A stretch of DNA of 64,000 nucleotides from JAFGOG01 sp034429215 (GTDB taxonomy: Bacteria > Chloroflexota > Anaerolineae > JAAYZQ01): positions 62,001-126,000 of the forward strand of contig DAOUGI010000127.1 in assembly GCA_034429215.1 (NCBI GenBank), given 5' to 3'. Position 1 is the first letter of the stretch; each line of letters begins with the position of its first letter. The notes beneath the pieces were generated by a model. The model did no database searches. It had not been told where the DNA came from and saw only the letters and a program-made list of their open reading frames with translations. The translations under genes and the position numbers were made by a program. Of the stretch, positions 7,519 to 16,236 are shown in pieces.

Positions 7519-9924
7519 CTACCTCCTCTCGCTGCGCGCCATGTAGGTCTCCAGCTTGCCCTGCAGGAACTGGAAGATGACAGTCAAGATCCAGTAAAAG
7601 GCGGCGGCGACAATAAAGGTCTCCAGCGAGCGAAAATACTGGCGGCCCACCTTCTGCGCCCGGTAGCTGAGCTCCCACACGGCCATGACTGAAACCAGGG
7701 CCGAGTCTTTCATCATGGCGATGAACTCGTTGCCGATAGGCGGGATGACGATCCGGAACGCCTGTGGCAGGACAATACGGCGAAAGGTCTGGGCCTGCGT
7801 CATGCCCAGGGCGTGAGCTGCCTCGTGCTGGCCCTTGCCGATGGCCTGAATACCGGCGCGAAAGATCTCGCTCATATAGGCGCCATAGTTTACGCCAAGG
7901 GCCAGGATGCCGGCCAGCGTCGCCGGCAGGACGATATCCAGGCGGGGCAAGCCCAGGTACCAGATGTAGATCTGGACGAGCAAGGGAGTGCCCCGGATCA
8001 GTGAAATATAAAAGCTGGACACGCCGTTGGCGATGGGGTTCTTGGACAGATGTCCCAGAGCGCCAAGCAGAGCCAACACCACCGCCAGGACGATCGAGGC
8101 CGCCGAGATATAAAAGGTCACACCGGCGCCCTGCAGGACAAAGGAGAACCAGTGGCCCATGAAGGCAACGTCGAGGTCGAACCGGCGCAGGATCGAGTAG
8201 AGAAGCACCAGGATCAAGACCCAGACGGCGGCGCCGAATATCCCCAACCGGGCTTGGTTCGTCCGCCGGCTGGCCATCAGCCATTGGGACAGGGGCAGCG
8301 AATCGGATGCCTGATAACGCTGGGCCACCCCCTCGCGCATTAGCAGAAAAACCAGTACGGCGTACCAGCCTATCAGCAGCAGCAATGGCCAGGAAAGCTT
8401 GAGCTGCACCGGCAGCGTATACATCTCAGGGTCGGTAGGTGTAGTGATCAGCCGGCCAAGTCCGAAAGAATGGCCCAATGGGATCACCTTGAAGTAATAG
8501 AGGCCCCCAAGCAGCACCAGTGCCGCCACCAGCCCCAAAGCCAGCCAAAATGACTGAGGTTTCCCCCTGGCCTCGTTGTAGCCCATGATCAGGAGACGCA
8601 CGAGGGCCGCCAGAGCAGCCAATACCAGCAGAATGTTCAGCAGGAAGACCAGTATCTTGACAAGCGCACCTACCAGGGGATAGGGAAAGACCTCAAAGAA
8701 CGGAAGGCCCAACACGACGATAGGTCCGATGAGAAACAGAGCCAGGGCAAGCAGATGGCTCCACGTGTTGAGTTTTCGCAGGCCCCACAGGCACAACAAC
8801 CCAAGGAGACCGCTGACCAATGCCCAGGCAGCCAGCAGCTTACCCCACTGAGGCTGATATCCGAGCTGAATCCACTCGATGCGAGTGACCTTCTGGTTGA
8901 TCGTTTCCCACTGGCGAACTGTACCGTCATCTCCGACCGAGAAGATGCTATCGGACGTTGGACCAAAGGTCACACCGTTGACAGAGCTGAGATGTCCCGG
9001 GTAGATGGCAAGGAATGCGCCGCCCGGCATCCGGAAGGAACGGACCTTGGTGTCACTGCTGCCCGAAAGGACGGTCTTGCCATCCTGGCTGAAAGCCAGG
9101 TGGGTCACAGCGCCCCAATGGCCGTCGGCGGACCATTTGGCCTCGCCGGTCTCCAGATCCCAGACAAAGCAAGTAGCATCGGCGGCGCCGGAAACCAGGA
9201 GCTTGCCATCAGGGCTAAAGGCCAGGGCCGTCACCTCTTTTTCGTGGCCCAACCAGTTCTTCTTTGCGTCTGGGTCTTCCCAATAGCCCTCCAGCCGGCT
9301 CACTACCTCTCCAGTCCGGGTATTCCACACCTGGATCTTGGAGCCGTCGCCGGCAGCGACCAGGCTTCCGTCGGCGCTGAGGGTCACGATCTGGACGGTG
9401 TCCTCCCCAGGTCCAAACCTATGGATGACCTGCCCCGTCGCCAGATCCCAAATGCGGACGACGCGATCATCGCCAATCGTGGCATACAGCGACCCGTCGG
9501 CTGCCAGAGAGGCGCCATTCAACGGGCCATTATTGTCGTCAAGGGTGGCCTTGGACTGGCCGGTGGCAGCGTCCCATACTCGGGCCGTCCCATCCCGGCC
9601 CGCCGAGACCAGGGTCGCCCCATCTGGGCTGAAAGCCACCCCCACCACGGGGCCGCTGTGGCCGCGCAGGATGCGCATCGCCCAGTCTTGATCGGTCTCC
9701 CACAGCCGTACTGTGCCGTCGTTTGTAGCGGCAGCCAACTGGGAGCTGCCAGGCTGAAAGGCCAGGCCTTTGATCTCCACAGCCACAGGCAACCGGACGG
9801 GGCCGCCGGCATAGTATTGGATGGCATACAGCAGGCTCAACACACAGGTCACGGCGAGCAGGATCAACAACAGCCTCATCGCCCGAGGAAGCGATGGGTG
9901 CTCAGTAGTGTCCATTCGATTCAC
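7519..9924 (-). CDS. WD40 beta-propeller fused to amino-acid ABC transporter permease
   Basis: A protein of about 800 aa with three parts. A signal-anchor helix near the N terminus (LLLILLAVTCVLSLLYAI) is followed by seven WD40 blades over about 300 residues; their ends read RLWET, RVWDA, RIWDL, QVWNT, FVWDL, RSFRM and RQWET. Next come about six extra membrane helices. The last 230 residues are a complete His/Glu/Gln/Arg-type permease domain, including the ATPase-contact (EAA) loop GQHEAAHALGMTQAQTFRRI. The positive N terminus suggests the propeller faces outward. GTG at 9924 is best spaced from AGGGGG; GTG 9933 and ATG 9915 are alternatives. It is followed by the GlnQ-type ATPase. Propeller-permease fusion is not a standard layout for this family. 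Confidence 0.88.
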   Translation of the reverse strand: MNRMDTTEHPSLPRAMRLLLILLAVTCVLSLLYAIQYYAGGPVRLPVAVEIKGLAFQPGSSQLAAATNDGTVRLWETDQDWAMRILRGHSGPVVGVAFSPDGATLVSAGRDGTARVWDAATGQSKATLDDNNGPLNGASLAADGSLYATIGDDRVVRIWDLATGQVIHRFGPGEDTVQIVTLSADGSLVAAGDGSKIQVWNTRTGEVVSRLEGYWEDPDAKKNWLGHEKEVTALAFSPDGKLLVSGAADATCFVWDLETGEAKWSADGHWGAVTHLAFSQDGKTVLSGSSDTKVRSFRMPGGAFLAIYPGHLSSVNGVTFGPTSDSIFSVGDDGTVRQWETINQKVTRIEWIQLGYQPQWGKLLAAWALVSGLLGLLCLWGLRKLNTWSHLLALALFLIGPIVVLGLPFFEVFPYPLVGALVKILVFLLNILLVLAALAALVRLLIMGYNEARGKPQSFWLALGLVAALVLLGGLYYFKVIPLGHSFGLGRLITTPTDPEMYTLPVQLKLSWPLLLLIGWYAVLVFLLMREGVAQRYQASDSLPLSQWLMASRRTNQARLGIFGAAVWVLILVLLYSILRRFDLDVAFMGHWFSFVLQGAGVTFYISAASIVLAVVLALLGALGHLSKNPIANGVSSFYISLIRGTPLLVQIYIWYLGLPRLDIVLPATLAGILALGVNYGAYMSEIFRAGIQAIGKGQHEAAHALGMTQAQTFRRIVLPQAFRIVIPPIGNEFIAMMKDSALVSVMAVWELSYRAQKVGRQYFRSLETFIVAAAFYWILTVIFQFLQGKLETYMARSERR

Positions 9925-9997
9925 TGTTGTCACCCCCTAATGAGACGGGTGTCGTGGAGCGGCCCGATCCTTATGATTGGACTACTGTGGCCGTCCC

Positions 9998-11254
9998 TTA
10001 CACCCGCAGCCGAGGATCCAATGCGTCGCGCAGCCCGTCACCCAGCAGGTTAAAGCCCAACACGCTGAATATGATGGCCAACCCAGGGAAAGTCACCGCC
10101 CACCACGCGCCGCTGGACAGATACTTGTAGCTGTCGCCCAACATAGCGCCCCATTCTGGCTCTGGTGGAATGGCGCCCAGTCCCAAAAAGCCCAATGCCC
10201 CGGCCCAGATAATCGCGTTGGCCAGGCCCATCGTCGCCTGAACGGTGACCGGCGAGAGCGTATTGGGCAAAATGTGCCGGAACAGTATCCGGCCGTGGCC
10301 CACCCCCACCGCCAGGCCGGCGGTAACGTACTCTTCCTGGACAACCGACAGCACGGCCGACCGCACCAGCCGGGCGTAGACCGGGATGCCGACAAAACCG
10401 ATGGCGATCATGCCTTTGTCCAGGCCCGGCCCCAACATGGCGACGATGGCGATAGCCAGCAGAATGCCCGGGAAGGCCAGGATAATGTCCATGATGCGCA
10501 TGATGATATTCGAAACCAGCGGGCCGCTGAGCGGCAGGGACAGGATCGCCCCGGCGATCAAGCCCAAGATCCCGCACGCCACCGCAGTCGGCAAGCCCAC
10601 CATCAGCGCCGGGACGGCCCCGAACAGCAACCCAATCGCGGCAAACAGCAAAAAGCGCGTCGGCTTGCCTACCCACAGGTTGCTCAGCAGCACCGCCGCT
10701 ACCCCCAGGCCGGTCAGCAGGATCGGCTGCCAGATCTGCCCGGCGATCCAACCGGCAAAGGCTCCAAATAGCAGGCCGATCGCCGCAAAGAGGAGAATGC
10801 GTCCGCCGATACCCAATGGCATGCTCTCATAAAAGCCGGCAAGTAGCCCAAGCACGCCGCCGATGCTGAGCGAGATTCCAACAGCAATGATCCCCACCCG
10901 CAATGAATTCCAGCCGCCGTGGACCACTCGCCGAAAAATATCCCGGCCGTTCTTGTCGGTGCCAAAGGGGTGAATGGACTCGACTTCTTCCGTCGGCTGG
11001 AGGTTAGGTGGCTTGAGCTTGAGGCTATAGTCCAGGTCGATCCTGGGGTTATACTCCCACAGAAAATGGGCAAAGACTGTACCCAGCACAAACAGGCTCA
11101 CGATGACCAGACCTACTCGCCCCGTTGTACTGGAAATCAGCCGGTGCCAGGCATCCCGCCACAGCGAGCGGTGCTCGCGCACGGCAAAGTCGGTAAAGCC
11201 TGCGTCGTCCTGCGGTGCCGTTTCCTTGTCGTCTACCATACCACTCTCATTCAT
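9998..11254 (-). CDS. DppC/OppC-type ABC permease with an extra multi-helix insertion
   Basis: A 418-aa permease; family members are usually about 280-320 aa. The N-terminal OppC-type anchor is at residues 45-65, the segment HPFGTDKNGRDIFRR at 95-109 and the ATPase-contact loop YVTAGLAVGVGHGRILFRH in the C-terminal third; these are normal. The extra length is an insertion at about residues 146-246, which adds four or five hydrophobic helices. It contains the phrase LLFAAIGLLFGA twice, at 154-165 and 202-213, so the insert looks like an internal duplication. The start ATG at 11254 overlaps the upstream permease stop by 8 bases. It pairs with the DppB-like gene as a heterodimeric channel for peptides or related solutes. 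Confidence 0.9.
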   Translation of the reverse strand: MNESGMVDDKETAPQDDAGFTDFAVREHRSLWRDAWHRLISSTTGRVGLVIVSLFVLGTVFAHFLWEYNPRIDLDYSLKLKPPNLQPTEEVESIHPFGTDKNGRDIFRRVVHGGWNSLRVGIIAVGISLSIGGVLGLLAGFYESMPLGIGGRILLFAAIGLLFGAFAGWIAGQIWQPILLTGLGVAAVLLSNLWVGKPTRFLLFAAIGLLFGAVPALMVGLPTAVACGILGLIAGAILSLPLSGPLVSNIIMRIMDIILAFPGILLAIAIVAMLGPGLDKGMIAIGFVGIPVYARLVRSAVLSVVQEEYVTAGLAVGVGHGRILFRHILPNTLSPVTVQATMGLANAIIWAGALGFLGLGAIPPEPEWGAMLGDSYKYLSSGAWWAVTFPGLAIIFSVLGFNLLGDGLRDALDPRLRV

Positions 11255-12299
11255 AGTGGATCCGCGGATCCAGGAAAGCATAGGACAGATCGACCAGCAA
11301 GTTGATGCCCACAAAAATGAGGGCGATGAGCAGCACACCCCCCTGGACAATCGGATAGTCGCGGCCCAGAATGGCATCGTACACCCATTTGCCGATGCCG
11401 GGCCAGGCAAAGATGGTCTCGGTGATGACCGCCCCGGCCAGCAGGTTGCCGGTCTGAAGTCCGATGATGGTAATGACCGGCAGGAAGGCATTCTTGAGGG
11501 CATGGCGGGTGAGGACCACCCGTTCCCTCAGGCCTTTAGCATGGGCGGTGCGGATATAGTCCTGCTGCAGCACCTCCAACATACTGGACCGCGTCATGCG
11601 GGCGATGATTGCCAGCGGGATCGTCGCCAACGCTACAGCAGGCAGGGCCAGATGCTTGAGTGTATCCACCAATGCCCGGCCGTTGCCCGCCACGATGCTA
11701 TCGATGATGTAAAAGTTGGTCCTGGTCTCGAGCTGGATCGCGGGATTCAGGCGGCCCCCTACCGGAAGCCAATCCAAGGCAATGGAAAAAAGCATGATCA
11801 ACATCAGGCCCAACCAGTAGATCGGCATAGACACACCGACAAGCGCCCCGAGCATGGTCCCAAAGTCCAGGGGCGTGTTGCGCCGCGCCGCCGCGATGAT
11901 GCCGGCCGGCACTCCGATGAGCACGGCAAGGATCATGGCCACCGCGGCAAGCTCCACCGTGGCCGGGAAACGCTCCTTCAGCGTTTCGGCGATCGGGATG
12001 CGACGATGGATAGATTCACCCAGATCGAACCGCAACAACCGGCCCAGATAGCGGATGTACTGGCTGTCAAAGAAACCTTCGACGTCACCCTCTTTGAGAG
12101 CCTGTGGGTCAAAAAAGAGGGGCCGGTTCAGGCCGAACTGCTCCCGGATCCGCTCCACATTTTCCTGGGCGGCGTGCTCGCCCAGCATGGCCACAGCCGG
12201 GTCGCCTGGGATCAAGCGCAGGAACAGGAACACAATAATGGACACCCCCAACAAGGCAGGGATGAGCGATATCAAACGACGAGCAGCGTATCTAACCAA
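11247..12299 (-). CDS. DppB/OppB-type ABC permease
   Basis: A permease of about 350 aa with the family N terminus RYAARRLISLIPALLGVSI and the hallmark FLRLIPGDPA just after the first helix. The ATPase-contact loop DYIRTAHAKGLRERVVLTRH and six membrane helices follow. The start is taken as TTG at 12299 because it is preceded by GGGAGG and places the first membrane helix at the normal distance; no ATG fits. Upstream, a strong hairpin separates it from the fused binding-protein gene, so the permeases may be made at a lower level than the binding protein. It overlaps the DppC-like gene by 8 bases. Confidence 0.9.
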   Translation of the reverse strand: MVRYAARRLISLIPALLGVSIIVFLFLRLIPGDPAVAMLGEHAAQENVERIREQFGLNRPLFFDPQALKEGDVEGFFDSQYIRYLGRLLRFDLGESIHRRIPIAETLKERFPATVELAAVAMILAVLIGVPAGIIAAARRNTPLDFGTMLGALVGVSMPIYWLGLMLIMLFSIALDWLPVGGRLNPAIQLETRTNFYIIDSIVAGNGRALVDTLKHLALPAVALATIPLAIIARMTRSSMLEVLQQDYIRTAHAKGLRERVVLTRHALKNAFLPVITIIGLQTGNLLAGAVITETIFAWPGIGKWVYDAILGRDYPIVQGGVLLIALIFVGINLLVDLSYAFLDPRIHYE

Positions 12300-12360
12300 A
12301 AAACCTCCCGTCGATCGGGCTCTGCGAAAGCTCAGAACCCTCGCACCGTTCAGCTTGACC

Positions 12361-12407
12361 AAAAAGCAGGCAGGGGGTGTGGCACACGTTGGTGCCACAC
12401 CCCCTGC
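12361..12407 (-). terminator. Strong hairpin between fused binding protein and permeases
   Basis: A perfect 16-bp stem (positions 12370-12385 with 12392-12407, loop of six bases) is followed on the minus strand by CTGCTTTTT. A further six base pairs (12364-12369 with 12412-12417) can extend it. It probably terminates most transcripts after the binding-protein gene and lets a fraction read into the dppB-like gene. Confidence 0.88.
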
Positions 12408-12461
12408 ACGACTGCTTACATTGCTCCCGTTTCCTCGTTAAACGGATTCACGGGGCCGAGC

Positions 12462-14999
12462 CTATTGCTCGATGACCACGAACTCAAAATAGTCGGCACC
12501 GACCGGCTGGGCCACATAGCCACTGATCTTCTTGGAGAAGAGGAGTGGGGTTGCACTGTGGCCGATCCAGACGCGGGCGACGTCGTCGTGCAGCAACTGG
12601 TCAGCCTGCTTGTACAGCGGCTCGCGCTTTTCCTGACCGGGCGTCACCAATGCCTCGTAGCACAGATCAGCCACCGCCTGGTTTTGGTACCAGCCCTCAC
12701 GCCGGATGGGCTCCTGCTTTTGGCCTGCTGCGCTCAGGCCGCCAAAAAAGTACCCGGTAAAGTTGTCGGGGTCGCCGTTGTCGCCGCCCCAGCCGAGCAT
12801 GTACAGCCCGACGAGCTGCCCTTCCCGCCGCAGGCCCAGGTAGGTCGGCCAGTCGCCGGCGGTCTCCATCGTGACTTGTAGGCCCGCCTTGTTCAGGTCG
12901 GCGGCCATCGCCTCTCCCTGCTCCTTCGGGCTGGGGCAGTAGAACCTCGTCACCGGCATGTAGTAGAAGCGGAGCGGGATCTTGTCGCCTGCCTTGTAGG
13001 TGACGTTTCCTTCAGCGTCGGTGATATCCTCCGCGATGGTGACTTCGCTCAGGCCATCGGGGAACCCGGCATCGGCCAGCAACTTCTTTGACAGCTCGGG
13101 ATCGTAGGCCCAGTCCTCGATGGCATCATTAAAGCCCCACATCGCAGGGGTCAACAAGGTCTTGGCCACCTGGCCGAACTCCCCGAAAAAGCTCTTGACC
13201 AAGGGCTCCTTGTTGATGGCGTGGGCAACGGCCTCGCGCACCCGGATATCCTGGAACTCTTTGATCTTGAAGTTGAAGGCGACGTACGAGGTGGTCAGCC
13301 CCTGACGGGCTATGACGTAGAGGTCGGGATCCTGCTGAGCCGCCTCCAAGTCCTCAACGGTTGCCTGCTCCAGACCGTGGATGTCCCCGGCCTTTAGAGC
13401 CAGATAGCGGGCCGAGTCATCGGGGATGACGCGGAATACGATCTCGTCGATCGCAGGCCGGCCACCCCAGTAGTCGTCGTTGGCCGTCACGGTGATGTGG
13501 TCACCCTCGATCCATTCCTTGAAAATGAACGGCCCGGTGCCCACGCAGCCCGCTGCGGGCAAGCCATACTCCTCGCCGTACTTTTCGATGGCTGCCGGAC
13601 TGGAGATGGCGAAGATGTCCATGGCCAGGTTGGCAATGAACGGGGCCAACGGTGCGTTCAAAGTGAACTTGACGGTGTACTCATCCAGTTTCTCGACCTT
13701 GGTGATGATACTGGCATCGTCAAAGCCACCCCACATTGCCTCATAGTACTCGAACACCTGGCTGGCATAGTGGTACGGGTTGGTGGTGAACCGCCATCGC
13801 TCAAAGTTAAAGACCACGGCGTCGGCGTTAAAGTCGGTCCCATCGTGGAACTTGACGTTCTGGCGCAGCTTGCAGGTCCACTCGGTGCTGTCAGCGTTGG
13901 CCGTGCACTCTTCGGCCAGGGCCGGGATCGGCTTGGTCGAGCCGGGCTCGTACTGATACAGCGGCTCAAGGCACTGACCGGTGACGCGGAAGCTCTCGCC
14001 GTCGGTGACGATGGCCGGATCGAGCTGTACCGAGTCGGCCCCCCGCCCAAAGATGAACGTGCCACCAGCCGCAGCCGGGGTCTCGCCGGGCTTGGTCAGG
14101 GTGGTCAGGTCGATGCCGTAGAACTGCTCGGACAGCGCGGTCAGGGTCCCGTCTTCATGCATGGCCTTGATGGTCTCGTTCAGCTTGGCCAGCATCTGGT
14201 CTGACGCGCCGCGGCTCTTGTCGAGGGCAAAGGCCAACGGTTCGTAGAAAGCCGGGGTGCCGACGTACTTGAGCGGAACACCGCTGGCGATGGCCGACTG
14301 GATGGTCGGTTGGGCCGACATGACCGCATCGAGCCGGGTGCCGTCGCCCAAGGCCAGATCCTGGATCGCTTCGGCGTCGGTGGTGTAGGGCTTGACCGTG
14401 AGACCGGCCGGCGGATCGTACATGATCTCGCCGCCCATAATCTTGAGCGTGCCGTTCAAGTAGAGCTCGTAGGTGGTCGCCGTGCCCAACCCAACGTTCT
14501 TGCCCGTCAGGTCAGACGGCGACTTGATGGTCGTGTTATCTTTGTGAACGGCGAAGGATGCGGGCGTATAGTAATAGGGATCGGTAAACCACAGGACTTG
14601 GGCACGGTCCTCAGTGGGAGTCATGGACCCAATGCTCAGGTCCCAACGGCTGCCCCAGTTGCCACCGGTGATCATGTCCCAGTCGGGAGTAACGAATTCC
14701 ACCTCGACGCCCAATCGCTTGCCGACCTCTTTGGCCACGGCAACGTCAAAGCCGTCGAGCTCGCCCTTGTCGTTGAGGAAACTCTGGGGCGCATAGTTTG
14801 GGTCAGTGGATACGAGCAGCTTGCCGGCCTTGGTGACCTGATCCAACAGGTCTCCAGTAGTCTGGGCAGGTGCTGCAGTCGGAGCGACAGTCGGCGCGAC
14901 CGTTGCCGGGGCCGGCGTGGGTGTTGCCCCACAAGCAGGCAGTAGCGCCACTATGGTCAGAGCCAAAAGCAGTTGAAATACTGCACGTTTGCCAAACAT
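12462..14999 (-). CDS. Lipoprotein fusing an amino-acid-type and a peptide-type substrate-binding protein
   Basis: An 845-aa lipoprotein with signal sequence and lipobox LPAC (Cys23), then an Ala/Pro/Thr linker. Residues about 51-301 are a complete family-3 (amino acid) binding domain, with LLVSTDPNYAPQSF, GFDVAVAKEVGKRLG and LSIGSMTPTEDRA. After a ten-residue linker, residues about 312-845 are a complete family-5 (Dpp/Opp) binding domain, with LAEECTANADSTEWTCKLR, VKFHDGTDFNADAVVFNFE and VGTGPFIF. Both halves look intact, with no frameshift. GGGAGGAG precedes the ATG. The downstream genes mirror this duality, with DppB/DppC-type and amino-acid-type permeases. One tethered receptor therefore seems to serve two permease classes. 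Confidence 0.93.
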   Translation of the reverse strand: MFGKRAVFQLLLALTIVALLPACGATPTPAPATVAPTVAPTAAPAQTTGDLLDQVTKAGKLLVSTDPNYAPQSFLNDKGELDGFDVAVAKEVGKRLGVEVEFVTPDWDMITGGNWGSRWDLSIGSMTPTEDRAQVLWFTDPYYYTPASFAVHKDNTTIKSPSDLTGKNVGLGTATTYELYLNGTLKIMGGEIMYDPPAGLTVKPYTTDAEAIQDLALGDGTRLDAVMSAQPTIQSAIASGVPLKYVGTPAFYEPLAFALDKSRGASDQMLAKLNETIKAMHEDGTLTALSEQFYGIDLTTLTKPGETPAAAGGTFIFGRGADSVQLDPAIVTDGESFRVTGQCLEPLYQYEPGSTKPIPALAEECTANADSTEWTCKLRQNVKFHDGTDFNADAVVFNFERWRFTTNPYHYASQVFEYYEAMWGGFDDASIITKVEKLDEYTVKFTLNAPLAPFIANLAMDIFAISSPAAIEKYGEEYGLPAAGCVGTGPFIFKEWIEGDHITVTANDDYWGGRPAIDEIVFRVIPDDSARYLALKAGDIHGLEQATVEDLEAAQQDPDLYVIARQGLTTSYVAFNFKIKEFQDIRVREAVAHAINKEPLVKSFFGEFGQVAKTLLTPAMWGFNDAIEDWAYDPELSKKLLADAGFPDGLSEVTIAEDITDAEGNVTYKAGDKIPLRFYYMPVTRFYCPSPKEQGEAMAADLNKAGLQVTMETAGDWPTYLGLRREGQLVGLYMLGWGGDNGDPDNFTGYFFGGLSAAGQKQEPIRREGWYQNQAVADLCYEALVTPGQEKREPLYKQADQLLHDDVARVWIGHSATPLLFSKKISGYVAQPVGADYFEFVVIEQ

Positions 15000-15079
15000 A
15001 GATCTCCTCCCCTATCAGTTTTGAACGTTCGGTAAACTAGATCGTCGACGGACAGACCTGTTATGTGCCTGTCGGCTTG

Positions 15080-15094
15080 GGATCACCTCCTTTC
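15080..15094 (-). promoter_or_regulatory. Extended anti-16S complement in the leader, no start codon nearby
   Basis: The minus strand reads GAAAGGAGGTGATCC, the full complement of a typical 16S rRNA 3' end. It lies about 80 bases upstream of the binding-protein ATG, which has its own GGAGGAG. No ATG follows at normal spacing. It could be a ribosome standby site or the start of a leader peptide using the GTG inside it. Confidence 0.5.
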
Positions 15095-15155
15095 AGTATT
15101 CAACAGTCCGATGGTTAAGGTCCGCTTATCCCTGGCATACCAGGTTCTGGAAATC

Positions 15156-15184
15156 AGTATAGCAGAGGAAAGTCAATCTGTCAA
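15156..15184 (-). promoter_or_regulatory. Sigma70-type promoter of the hybrid uptake operon
   Basis: On the minus strand, TTGACA (15179-15184) and TATACT (15156-15161) are 17 bases apart, with an extended TGC before the -10 box. Transcription would start near 15149, giving a leader of about 150 bases before the fused binding-protein gene. Confidence 0.85.
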
Positions 15185-15291
15185 CATGGGTGATCTATGG
15201 CGGCAAGCTTGTCAGCTTGCTCAAGCCGTGCTATGATGGTTCAGCAAGTTCTCGCCTGGCAAGCTTTGACGGCCGAATATGGAGGACAGGG

Positions 15292-16008
15292 ATGAAGACT
15301 CGAAGAAAGATCATGCGCCTTTTGGGTATATTGTTCTTTTGGGTCGGCGTCATCCTGGGGATGGCCCTGGCCGGAGGTGAAGTATGGGCCGACATCGAGG
15401 CAACCTTCTATGGATTTGACGAAATGGGAGACGATCCGCTTAGTCTGAGGTGCCCCATAATCGTGACAAACGCAGAGCCTGGCCAGCTCGTCGCAACCCT
15501 CAAGAACCCTAAAGACAAACAGTGGGATCTCATGACTCGCACCGACGTCAGCGGCCATGGCGGGATCAGAACAGAGCGCACAACCACTACCGTGGCCCCC
15601 CGCGGAAAGGAAAAGGTCCGCTGGCCGGTGACTGCAGAGGATGTGGATCTGGGGTTCTTTATCTTTGCCAGAGTGTCAAGCTTTCCCGTCTATCCACTTC
15701 CCTTTCAAGAGTCGACGTGTGGCATGTTGTTCGTCAGGACGGATGCGCTCACCGGAAACCAGCTTTTCATCCTCTGGCTTGTGGCCAGCCTGGCAAGCAT
15801 GGCAGTCGGGTTGGCATTATGGCAAGTAAGCCATCGGCCACTCGAGGGACGGATATTGAGTGCGACTTGGGCCATGCGGGTCCTGGCCGCACTCATAGTG
15901 GTCGGATTGTTCGTCGGATTTCAAGGGTGGTGGGCGATCGGCATCATCACGATAGTGCTGATGGTGCTGATGATCGTGGCCATGATGTTCCTCGCAGCGC
16001 CCGACTAG
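15292..16008 (+). CDS. Hypothetical secreted or membrane-anchored protein
   Basis: A protein of about 238 aa whose family I do not recognise. A basic start (KTRRKIMRLL) leads into a signal-type helix, then about 130 residues of probable beta-rich extracytoplasmic domain with an unbroken Thr run and two well-separated Cys. Three membrane helices follow near the C terminus (for example LFILWLVASLASMAVGLAL). The ATG at 15292 is preceded by GGAGG at six bases and gives a typical signal sequence; an in-frame upstream start would add a non-signal N terminus. It stands alone on the plus strand between two minus-strand operons. Confidence 0.72.
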   Translation: MKTRRKIMRLLGILFFWVGVILGMALAGGEVWADIEATFYGFDEMGDDPLSLRCPIIVTNAEPGQLVATLKNPKDKQWDLMTRTDVSGHGGIRTERTTTTVAPRGKEKVRWPVTAEDVDLGFFIFARVSSFPVYPLPFQESTCGMLFVRTDALTGNQLFILWLVASLASMAVGLALWQVSHRPLEGRILSATWAMRVLAALIVVGLFVGFQGWWAIGIITIVLMVLMIVAMMFLAAPD

Positions 16009-16026
16009 CCGCACTGCTGAATTGCC

Positions 16027-16236
16027 TCAAAAGTCGGTGATCCGCTTCATCCGGTCCCGGTACTTGGTCCGGAACTGGGCGTTGAGGCGCAGAACCTCCT
16101 GCTCATCGCCGGTGAAGGAGCAGCGCAGGCAGTAATACTCGCCCTTGTCCCGGTCATAGAGCATATCCATGTCGATCTCCCGCATCAGGCAGCGCGGACA
16201 GCGGTAGTTCAGGTTGCCTTTTCTACCTTGAGCCAT
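16027..16236 (-). CDS. Small zinc-ribbon protein
   Basis: A 69-aa protein with two Cys pairs, CPRC near residue 13 and CLRC near residue 36, spaced as in a zinc ribbon, and a basic C-terminal tail. The start overlaps the end of the 610-aa gene by 28 bases, so it is probably translated with it. Such ribbons bind nucleic acid or other proteins; nothing more specific can be said. It is the last gene of the galactan operon. Confidence 0.72.
   Translation of the reverse strand: MAQGRKGNLNYRCPRCLMREIDMDMLYDRDKGEYYCLRCSFTGDEQEVLRLNAQFRTKYRDRMKRITDF

Noticed and set aside
8755..10053. Long plus-strand open frame of 432 codons
   Set aside because: It runs antisense through the WD40-permease, has no domain sense, and reflects the codon bias of the real gene.
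11103..12881. Plus-strand open frame of 592 codons
   Set aside because: It crosses two minus-strand genes and the terminator between them, and is rich in Gln/His/Arg like other shadow frames.
15080..15094. End of a 16S rRNA gene on the plus strand
   Set aside because: Only the last 15 bases match; no rRNA sequence precedes them. It is kept as a leader element instead.
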